Source: Nansenia antarctica
Lineage: Eukaryota > Chordata > Actinopteri > Argentiniformes > Microstomatidae
Direction of reading: 5' to 3'
NCBI GenBank assembly: GCA_963989245.1
Contig: OZ022345.1
Coordinates: 43,546,959 to 43,610,958, forward strand
Length of the DNA stretch: 64,000 bases
Below, one piece after another: positions 55,549-64,000 of the stretch (its first letter is position 1; each line of letters opens with the position of its first letter). A model generated the notes under the pieces. The model did not search any database. It was not told the origin of the DNA and was given only the letters and a program-made list of their open reading frames with translations. The translations under genes and the position numbers were made by a program.

Positions 55549-58500
55549 GTAGAGATCTTACAAGTACTTACTAGGTTGTTGATCTGTCGACATTAAGAGA
55601 CAAATGCTTGGTCTATTCAATTGTACATTTATTTTATCTGAGAAGATTCTATCAGTCTGAAAAAGGCGAAAGCTCCCGTCTCCCTCAAAAATATAGATTT
55701 TAAAATACAGCGGGTTTGAGGGAAATCAACAGAGCATTATGTCAGTAAAACAAGTTAGCCTATAACTAACCTATAACTAACTGAGCTTCAGTCAATATGG
55801 GTCTGTCTCTTGCTGACAGTCTGACCTGCCAACAGCAGCCATCTGGTCAATCTCTCCAAAGTGCTGCTGCAGATAGAGAAGACATGATGTTGTCTGTGAT
55901 GTCACAGACCCAATAGCCCTTGTTCTTTAGTGTGGCTGTGGGTCTGGAATGTCAATAGATGTCTTTGTTATGGCTATTTGGCTTAGATATGATATAGGTC
56001 CCAGGCCATGTATAAGAGTCATCTCAATGTCTATCATACCTAACATAAAGTTCATCTCAACATCTCAACACGCATCCTCAGACAGGCATTACCAAAGCAG
56101 TAATGAGACACACGGGTAATACGAGTAGAAACCTTATATATGGCTTCCACTCTAAAAAGAAGTTCTAGTTAGTACCAAAAAATGGTTCTTCACTTTCCCT
56201 GTTGGTGCAACCTTTGAAGAACCATTTTGGGTTCCATGTACGGTTGGAGCCAATTCTGTTCTGGGATTTTTCAGATTTTATTCAATTAAATTCAATTAAA
56301 ATGTAACAAACTTTGGTTCTTCACACATATATTAAATGAATGTACAATTGCAGCATACAGAACAAAGAAACATTCTAAGAAACTATCTAAAATAATGCAT
56401 TCTTAGCTTGAAAAAGCTCTAATTTTGTTTCATCAAAACATTTTCCCTGACAGATGTACAGATGGTTCACCAATTCAGTGAAATTAGAGCGTTTTTTTTT
56501 TTTTTTGGGTCCCTATTGAAGGTCGGGGACCTTCCAACCCTCCCACAATATAACTCCAAAAGCAACAGGAATGGTCCAGATTGAAACACTGGACTACTAG
56601 AGTGGCCAGTGATGAGTCCTGATCTGAATCCCATCGAAAACCTACAGTGAGATCTAAAAACAGCAGTTGGTGAAAGGAAACCTTCAAACCGGTTTACAGT
56701 TGAAGAGTGGAAAGAGTATAGCAGATTGTCAGTAGAAAGGTGCTTGTAGTTCACTGATGGCTAAAATAAGTGTTTTCAGGCAGGACTCTCTTGGCTCTTA
56801 AGGCTGTTGGGTGCCAACACTTATGTCCAAGACAATTTGGAAATCATTCTACACAGTTGTACATGAAATTAATAAACATGTGAAGAACCATGGTTTGTTA
56901 TTTTTTGCAGTTTTTTAAACAGCAAAAAATGCAATGCAAATAATCTGACAGAATTTGCCCCAACTGTAGAACCCTTTTGGGTTCCATGTTGAACCCTTTC
57001 CACAGAGGGTTCTAAATGGAACCAAAAAGTGTCTACATGGAACCTAAAAGATTTTGGGGAAAAAGTTTCTTCAAAGGGTGCCCCTATAGGTACAAATTAA
57101 CCAAGAGTTTAAATGTGAATAGGTCCCAGCCATGTACAGTATGGTATAAAGGTTGTCTCAATGCATCACATACTAACATAAAATTAATCTCAAAATGCAT
57201 CCAGTCACAGACACTACCAAAGCAGTGACAAGACACACATGGATGAGTAGGACCCTTAACAAAAGACCAAAGAAAGAAGATCTGGGGCCTCATTTATAGA
57301 AAGTACTCAGATCAAATGTTATGCCATCCCCAATTTTATGCCATCCCCCCTCAACTCGGCTGATAACAACATCGTTAATTTTATTACGAGCCACTTGCAT
57401 GAATTACACTAGGCAGTGCGGCTCACATGCCTGTAATAACTCCGCATAACCAGTAGGTAATGTGCGTACGCAAGGTCAATACACGACGTAGAGCTACGAT
57501 CGTTTCCACGGTCAAATTGACTCACGTTGAAATTGTATAAATCACTACGTTGACGTGGTTTTCTACGTACGACACGGGTAAGATCAACATTTGATCTGAG
57601 TACTTTCTATAAATGAGGCCCCTGAGCTCACCAGTGCCTTTTTCTTGTCTTTTTAATAATGTTCCAAACTGTTGATTTTGGCAAGCCTACGATTTTGGCA
57701 ATGTTTCTGATAAAATAATTGTTTTGCCTAATAATGGCTGCCTTGATGTTCATTGACACCTATGTGGTCCTCATATTGACAGACACCAATAGAAAACTCC
57801 AAAGGCAAATGCAAAGCCTAGAATCAATACTAGACATTGACTGCTCTCCTGCACAGATGATGTGACAGAACACATCTGACTTACCAGAAACACTTGTCAA
57901 GCCATTTGTCTCATTACTTGTGAGTACCTAAAATAGGGGGACTATGCCTAAAAAAAAGCATAGAATCTCTATTTTAACCTCATAGTAACTGTTTGATTTA
58001 ACATTCAAGTGGAAAGCCAAAAGCAGAGAAAAAGGTTCACTGTCCCATTACTTACTCAGGTCACTGTATGTCGTTGTCAAAGTTTGTTTGTAGGGAGAGT
58101 AGTTTGTTTTCTCTACGTCAGTGTGTTGACCAGTTTTGGTGCTACACTGTAGCTAGAAGTGGTAAGGGGGGGGGAGGCTGCATTCCAAGACCCCTGTAAA
58201 TTGAGTGTCACTTCTGCAATCTGAGGCATGCCGTGCTGTCAGAGTGTACCCTGGGAAATAACCTACACCGGCACTGTCATGCTGCCTGCACCACATGTTT
58301 TACCATGATCCCAACCTCTTCTGATAACTACAGTCAGTCAGTCTTCAAATATCACACACAGCAGGAGAAGTTCTTTAACAGCTGTTGGTGCTCCACACCT
58401 TCAGTTTGGCAATTCCTTAGAAAAGCGCCGCTTTGAGATGAGTTAATGTAATAGTCCCGGGGTCCTCTCCTGTATTCAGTGACGTTCATTTCGGGAATAT

Positions 58501-61500
58501 GACAATCATGGTCTGACCTTGTCCTCAAAGGTGTTCCCGCCCAGGGTCGCTAGTGGAATAGGAGCCCCAGGGGACCTATTTCAATGCCTTGTTTACACAC
58601 TGTGAAATCCACAGGGGGTCTCCGGATGTGCACAGATATAATGTTACAGACCTGCTTCAGTTATGAACGTCAACATGGCCTTGGCATGTGTTTGTGTGTG
58701 TGTGTGTGTGTGCGCGTGTGTGTGTGTGTGTGTGTGTGCGTAGTGTGGGCCGCAGATGCAGCTGCAGTTGACAGAGGCACGACCCAACCTGCTGGAGATC
58801 GGGAGCAACCAGGACGAAACCCAGAAGCTGGTGGGTGAACATGACCAGCTCCTGATCAAACTCAAGGTAACACACTAGCTTTGACTAAGCATCAGAGAGA
58901 GCTGGCCACTGGTCTTGTGATTAAGGCGTCAATTAGATCAACTGCATATAATACACATTTCCGGGGACAATGCAAGGTTGTGAAAGGTTCTTTCATGTTT
59001 AAAGTGTCTAACCTTTTTTCCCCACAGAACTTTTCTATGATAGTCCTGTTTCAGAAAATATAGAATATATATACACTTGACCTTCATAATCTCCAATCCT
59101 TTAGAGTCCTGTATCAGGATCCATCTATGCCTTTGTAATAACACAGAGAAGAATGAAGCTCAGTTGTTTTCATTGCCTCTGCCTTGGTGGGACGTCCACA
59201 GCCAACCTCAGGTTGATTTATATGATTTCCACTGAAAGTTTTTTTTTCCATGCCTCGTAAAAGCCGGGAGTACAATGGCTATTTAAGATCTAGCCATTTG
59301 TTCCCATTGCCAAGTACATTCATACACTCCCTCCACTGCCAGGTGTCTTAGTACTAGTTGCTGAGCATGTGCATCTTTACCAATCGTATGTCAATTGGCA
59401 TACACACTGTACTTTACACACACAAACAGTTGATTTTATCCATGTCAATGAATTCCCCAATAGGTTTTGCATTGGCTGCTCTTTGAAATTTGAACTGCAG
59501 TTAAAACAATTATAATATATACTGTATATTAATAATAATAATTTTTAAATGTTTTCCAACATCTTGTGCCAGCCAGTGCCAGCTCAGTGGGGAAAGGGAA
59601 AATTGGTCATTAAGTAACTTGTTAAAATCTAAATACTGTTCATTTAAAATATACAGTTTTTACTAAATGTTTTTAAGGTTTAAGTTGGTTTCTTATATAT
59701 TTCTTGATAGAGCCCGTATCTGGAACATGAGAGAGACCCAGCTCCCTCTTGTGATTATTTCACTTGTCTTGATTGATTTATTGAATTTACTAAATCCAGG
59801 ATTTGGAAAATGATTTCAATCAGTCTGGTGTTCCACCCAATGGAAGGAAGAGTATCTCCAGCCATTTGAAGCCATCAGATAAACAACATATTTAGATCTA
59901 TGAACTCTATAATTAAAGAGTGGTCCTACCACAGAGCTATCCCAGACGGATTTACATATATATCCTTGGTTCATCCGCTGCTTCTAATTTCACACCAACC
60001 ATCAGCAATCACAGAAAGGCATTGACGTTGTTGAGAATCAGAACATCAACGAACAGAACATCAGCATTCACAGTATTGCGGTCTGGTTCATCTATACCAA
60101 CAGTCTCATAGCAAACTGTGCATACAGTAATGACAATACAAAGTCACCATAACCTACTGTAGCTACTGTAGGGATCGAAGCTATGAAGCCTTAACCTACG
60201 AAGCCATAACGAAGCCATAACGAAGCCATAACCTACTGTACATTTCCACGAAGCACAAAAAAACAGTTAGCAGGTGATTAGGCATTGACTTCAAGTGGTT
60301 CAGGTTAGGGTTATGATAGTCTTGTGTAGCCATATCTCCAAATCAAATTGTTCTCACACCTCTTTTGGAGGTCTGGAAAATGTCAGATAGCTGTTCTGGC
60401 TTGGATTGGCCTGGACTCGGCGATGGGAGAATGTGTTTGCATTCCAAGAGCCCTCCTCCCACATGTCCAGTAGAATGGCTGCTTGCTGTTATGTGCGTTG
60501 TCTCTTTCAACCGGGTAGGACTATTTAGAGTTGTTGCAGATGGTAGGCAACATTGAAAACCTTTTATTATTATTTTTTATTAATTGAACTGAAAAACTGA
60601 ATTTGGCGCTCTGCCCAAGCTATGTATTTTGATTAGTTTAACATGTCATGATGCGTCACTCACTCATTTAGGAAAAACCTGGTCTCAATGAGTTTAGGGT
60701 TAGGTTAGGCATTCACTTTGACTGGTCAGGGTAAGGTATTAGCAAACATTAACACTCGACAATAACAACAATTAGCAACCCCCCCAAAATAACTTTTTGA
60801 GTGACATTTGAGTTGCAAGTCATGGTTATACACCCAACTCACCAACCCCAAACTACCACCATACTTCCTTTTTTGTAACTCTGTGCTGACACGCGGACAC
60901 ATACGGTAACTAATATCGTGTGCAGGGCACATATCCTATGTATGTACATACACACCCCTTGACCGGTGCCATTTTAACAAGATAATCAATGTTATGTTCA
61001 CTTCACCTGTCAGTGCTGCGCATAATGTTTTGGCTCATCAGTGTAAGTACCTGCCTAATATCAGGCTATAAAATAAAGGCTTACCAAAAAGACAATATCG
61101 AAGGACTACATTCAATTAGATGCCAGTTTGGAGGTTTTCATCCTAAGATGTAGATTTTAGCACTCTAATCAGCGTCGTCTCTTTTCTGTGTCAGAAACAT
61201 GAAGGGGGCGTGTGGGCTCTGCTGGAGGAGGCCGATAAGACAGCCGAGGAGACGGCCGAGGGGGAGGTGTATGAGGCCATGGCTAACTCGCTGAGCCACG
61301 CTTGGACCATCCTGATCTCACTGCTTGAGAGGCGCAGGTCGTTGCTCCAACTGACTTCCGAGTTCTTCGACAGAGCTCTTGAGGTACAGTATGACAAATG
61401 GCTACAGTACAGATAGATAAAGCACTTGAGGTACAGTATGACAAACGGCTCTGATTTCACATGTCTCTCCAACAATGACGTTTATCATTTCATTGCACTC

Positions 61501-64000
61501 TGTCACAGTATTGTCAATGTACCAGATAATGTGGTCCTGAAAATTGTAGGAAGTGTTTCATGGTAGTAGCATTGCATTCAGTGTTGTGTTCCTGTTATGG
61601 CTATCTGTGTCCTCTTCTTCATTGTGTCTTTGAAAACACATCAAAGGAAACTGCATTGTTATATCAGCTTTGATAGCTTTTGTGTATATATATATATATA
61701 TACAGTATATATGCTGGACAAATATTTTCCTTTGGAAACAACTGAGGACTGTCCTTACTGACAATGTATTGGGAACAGGCAGAGTGCAATTCACAGGTTC
61801 AGTCTTTCTGTATGATCAGACATGGGTTCAAATTGTAATTTCAATCATTTCAAATACGGTCACCTGTGCTTTCTTGAGCTTGCCGGACACAAAAGAACCA
61901 ATGGCATTTTCCCAAATGTGCAAACACCGCCTATCTGGGGTGGCTGCAGCGCAAGAGGCAGAGTCTAATGATCACAAGGTTGTCAAATCGGCGGTTCGAA
62001 TCCCAGCTGGCCACATGTCGAGTTGTCCTTGGGCAAGACACTGAACCCCAAATTGCTCCCAATGAGCCTTGCATGGTAGCTTGCCGCCATTGGTGTGTGA
62101 ATGTGTGTGTGAATGGGTGAATGAGAGGCCATTGTAAAGCGCTTTGGAATAAGAGGCTATATAAGTCAGTCCATTTACCATTTATCTGGCTCTGCAGGCA
62201 GGTTCAAGCAAATGCTCACAGTACACTATTTGAACCCTGGGGGGTATTCCATCAACGTCGCTAAAGGACAATCCAGGCTTATTTTGATAAATCCCGCAAT
62301 AATTATTTTAAAATCCAGCCTTATTTTGATGTCTCGCGAAATGTATCAAAATAAGCCTGGATTTTCCTTTAGGGACATTGATGGAATACCCCCCAGGTCT
62401 GAGAATCATGAGTTTGGTGATGTTGATACTCACTGTAGTCTAGCTGGCTCTGACTGGTAGTTAACCAGGGTGCACCATAGCACCAGGGTTAGAGTCTAAT
62501 GGAACATGAGTAGCTGTGTGACAGAAACAGGAAACAGGTGTCTGGTCCCCCTGGATAAACCCTGTAGAATAGACTCTAGAGACAAGTAAACACATGAGCT
62601 GGCAATGTTTGTTCAGCGATGATCTCTGTAATAGGACATGACACCTGTGTGTTTACAGCCGGGTAGATCTTCATCACAAGCCACATGAGTATTCAACACT
62701 GAGCTGAACCGAGCAGTCAGTCTCACATTTACTCAGTTTCATCATTCCCAAACAAGGAAAGCTACATAACATTAATCTAAAATGATCAAATCAAAAGTGT
62801 CCCTGAAAGATAAGGCAGAATAACAAATTCGTGGTGTAGAGTATTCTGAGTTAGTGACTGTAAACAGTTTAGTTCTTCTTTCGTGTAACGTCAGAGGTCC
62901 AACTCGGTGTCGCGTAGCCATGCCCGCATCTCTGGTTCTAGGTCGAAGAGGCTGGCTTCTGAGGGTGGTCTATATAAGGGGCAGATGGTGATTATGTGGT
63001 CGGCGGTCTGCTCTGGGTCACCGCACTCGCATGCGTGCGGTGTTCAGTTCAGTTCTGTTTTGCACATGGATTAAAAAATAAATAAAAATAAATAATACAT
63101 CTCTGGAAGGATGTCATGACTGTTATGCAAAGTCAAAGCAATGCAAGAATCGTTGTGTAGCTGTACAGATCCTTTGACGATGTCTGCCTCTCTCTCCCCC
63201 AGTTTGCTATCGGAATAGATGAGGCGGAGGAGTTCCAGAGTCGAGGTCAGGAGCTGGCAGACGCCGACGGTTTGAAAGACCTGCTGCTGAAACACAGTGT
63301 CATGAAGAGAGGTGAGCCTGCTGCTGAAACACAGTGTCATAAAGAGAGGTGAGGGAGGGTAGCTGAAACACGCTGTCATAAAGAGAGGTGAGGGAGGGTA
63401 GCTGAAACACGGTGTCATAAAGAGAGGTGAGGGAGGGTAGCTGAAACACAGTGTCATAAAGAGAGGTGAGGGAGGGTAGCTGAAACACGGTGTCATAAAG
63501 AGAGGTGAGCCTGCTGCTGAAACACGGTGTCATAAAGAGAGGTGAGGGAGGGTCGCTGAAACACGGTGTCATAAAGAGAGGTGAGGGAGGGTAGCTGAAA
63601 CTGTCATAAAGAGAGGTGAGGGAGGGTAGCGGAGGTGGTTCGGAGATGCAGACTCAGATTTGAAATATGAAATTAACTCCTCCAGGTAATGCCTACCTAG
63701 CTCTGTGGGTTAACACACATTTGAGGTGAGGGAGGGTAGCTGAAACACGGTGTCATAAAGAGAGGTGAGGGAGGGTAGCTGAAACACGGTGTCATATAGA
63801 GAGGTGAGGGAGGGTAGCTGAAACACAGTGTCATAAAGAGAGGTGAGGGAGGGTAGCTGAAACACGGTGTCATAAAGAGAGGTGAGGGAGGGTAGCTGAA
63901 ACACGGCGTCATAAAGAGAGGTGAGGGAGGGTAGCTGAAACACGGTGTCATAAAGAGAGGTGAGGGAGGGGAGCTGAAACACAGTGTCATAAAGAGAGGT
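55447..64000 (+). CDS. ccdc141: ccdc141: coiled-coil domain-containing protein 141 (5' part, cut by the window end)
   Basis: Visible coding exons: 55447-55548, 58744-58866, 61195-61383, 63203-63311, giving 174 complete codons with matching phases. The product matches the N-terminus of vertebrate CCDC141 (CAMDI): a Ser/Thr-rich start, AVQAGDSQIIVTVLK, then LTEARPNLLEIGSNQDETQK, LLEEADKTAEE and FAIGIDEAEEF, the first spectrin-like helical bundle of a long coiled-coil protein. In mammals it acts with DISC1 and myosin II in neuronal migration and is linked to GnRH neuron development and to heart; transferred by homology. It lies downstream of sestd1 in the same orientation, the conserved vertebrate order. 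The remaining exons lie beyond 64000. Confidence 0.93.
56165..57080. mobile_element. Dispersed repeat with GGTTCCATG motifs enclosing a Tc1 remnant
   Basis: Flanking arms contain AAAATGGTTCTTCACTTTCC, TTTTGGGTTCCATGTACGGT at the left and TTTTGGGTTCCATGTTGAAC, AGAGGGTTCTAAATGGAACC at the right, a widespread fish repeat by recall. The Tc1 fragment at 56480-56880 lies between them. Confidence 0.6.
56480..56880 (+). pseudogene. Tc1-like transposase C-terminal fragment
   Basis: Broken plus-strand frames include WPVMSPDLNPIENL (the catalytic Glu region), then DLKTAVGERKPSN and VEEWKEYSRLSVERCL. Stops interrupt it, and there are no intact terminal repeats. Confidence 0.8.
57284..57622. mobile_element. 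MITE with GGGGCCTCATTTATAGAAAG inverted ends
   Basis: The first 37 bases (GGGGCCTCATTTATAGAAAG, then TACTCAGATCAAATGTT) recur exactly inverted at the right end. The interior is rich in ACGT-type steps and non-coding. The GGGGCC start resembles the Harbinger ends at 46137/50162, suggesting the same superfamily. Confidence 0.88.
57640..58072. mobile_element. Tc1/mariner-type element, right-end fragment
   Basis: It ends with GAATCTCTATTTTAACCTCA, TAGTAACTGTTTGATTTAAC and TTACTCAGGTCACTGTA, the same right arm as at 18121 and, less closely, 28135. Remnants of the coding part (57640-57920) are out of frame. Confidence 0.72.
58694..58741. repeat. (GT)n microsatellite at the ccdc141 exon 2 acceptor
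   Basis: The run continues to GTGTGCGTAG, so the acceptor AG (58742-58743) follows a GT tract with no conventional pyrimidine tract. Confidence 0.95.
58744..58866 (+). CDS. ccdc141: ccdc141 coding exon 2 (residues 35-75, phase 0)
   Basis: Encodes CGPQMQLQLTEARPNLLEIG and SNQDETQKLVGEHDQLLIKL-K. Donor GTAACA. Confidence 0.94.
58867..61194. other. ccdc141 intron 2
   Basis: AT-rich, no coding block or definite transposon. A small duplicated CGAAGCCATAA motif occurs near 60200-60230. Confidence 0.45.
61195..61383 (+). CDS. ccdc141: ccdc141 coding exon 3 (residues 76-138, phase 0)
   Basis: Encodes KHEGGVWALLEEADKTAEET, YEAMANSLSHAWTILISLLE and RRRSLLQLTSEFFDRALE, a spectrin-like helix pair. Donor GTACAG; a diverged copy of GCACTTGAGGTACAGTATGA follows at 61420-61441, repeating the exon end and donor once. 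Confidence 0.95.
61945..62185 (+). mobile_element. tRNA-derived SINE
   Basis: The B box GGTTCGAATCCCAGC, then TTGTCCTTGGGCAAGACACT and GCCGCCATTGGTGTGTGAAT and the GTAAAGCGCTTTGGAATAAG body, ending in CATTTACCATTTA. This layout is common in fish SINEs. Confidence 0.82.
62239..62394. mobile_element. Foldback MITE, copy 2
   Basis: Arms GGGGGGTATTCCATCAACGT and, inverted, ACATTGATGGAATACCCCCC, with internal AATAAGCCTGGAT inverted pieces. Same family as 24034-24192. Confidence 0.92.
62891..63031 (-). pseudogene. LINE ORF C-terminal fragment (zinc-knuckle type)
   Basis: Minus-strand frame CECGDPEQTADHIITICPLY, then PPSEASLFDLEPEMRAWLRD-TELDL stop. The Cys-x-Cys...His...Cys spacing and RxWL end match the C-terminus of non-LTR retrotransposon polymerases. 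It differs from the L2-like copies in this window. Confidence 0.75.
63203..63311 (+). CDS. ccdc141: ccdc141 coding exon 4 (residues 139-174, ends phase 1)
   Basis: Encodes FAIGIDEAEEFQSRGQELAD and ADGLKDLLLKHSVMKR. Acceptor CCCCCAG; the first donor is GTGAGC at 63312, but identical donor contexts recur every 37-39 bases downstream, so the true 3' boundary needs transcript support. Confidence 0.88.
63281..64000 (+). repeat. Minisatellite seeded from the ccdc141 exon 4 end plus donor
   Basis: The first copy repeats 31 exonic bases (CTGCTGCTGAAACACAGTGT, then CATGAAGAGAG) plus GTGAGC. Later 39-bp copies read GTGAGGGAGGGTAGCTGAAA, then CACGGTGTCATAAAGAGAG. At least 15 copies occur, with one break at about 63630-63720, running off the window. 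Confidence 0.96.

Noticed and set aside
61945..62060. tRNA gene
   Set aside because: Only a B-box-bearing head of a SINE; no cloverleaf with proper stems, and a SINE body follows. The same applies at 6020, 12210, 18930 and 24290.
63697..63990. Minus-strand frames with repeated MTPCFSYPPSPLF
   Set aside because: Reverse reading of the 39-bp exon 4 donor minisatellite.

Overview
This is a vertebrate nuclear window, almost certainly from a teleost fish. The evidence is GT-AG split genes with vertebrate orthology, Tc1/mariner, hAT and PIF/Harbinger transposons of fish type, L2-like LINE copies with TTCA-type tails, tRNA-derived SINEs, and very many long microsatellites and minisatellites. The species cannot be named from the sequence alone.

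Two protein-coding genes are present, both on the + strand and in the tail-to-head order known from vertebrates (SESTD1 next to CCDC141, near TTN). sestd1 is complete: 17 coding exons from 13042 to 44761, 884 codons plus stop, with every phase agreeing, followed by a 3' UTR and an AATAAA at 45801. It encodes the SEC14 (CRAL-TRIO) plus spectrin-repeat phosphoinositide-binding protein. Compared with the roughly 696-residue mammalian protein it has a glycine-rich insertion in exon 8 and a repetitive acidic/Gln/His C-terminal tail of nearly 200 residues. ccdc141 starts at 55447 and runs off the right edge; four coding exons are visible.

Layout: 1-10 kb is upstream intergenic DNA with a 31-bp minisatellite (658-1222) and an L2-like LINE nested inside a decayed Tc1 transposon (6.5-10 kb). 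10-13 kb holds L2 3' ends and possible 5' UTR exons. 13-45.8 kb is sestd1, its introns filled with Tc1, hAT, Harbinger, SINE and LINE fragments and minisatellites. 46.1-50.2 kb is a two-gene PIF/Harbinger transposon carrying younger L2 tails. 50.3-51 kb is a further minisatellite. 55.4-64 kb is the start of ccdc141.

The most unusual pattern is that at least four introns carry minisatellites grown from a splice junction. Pieces of the exon end plus its splice donor (sestd1 exons 3 and 7, ccdc141 exon 4) or splice acceptor plus exon start (sestd1 exon 10) have been tandemly copied into the adjacent intron, giving arrays of decoy splice sites. Transposons have since landed inside several of these arrays.
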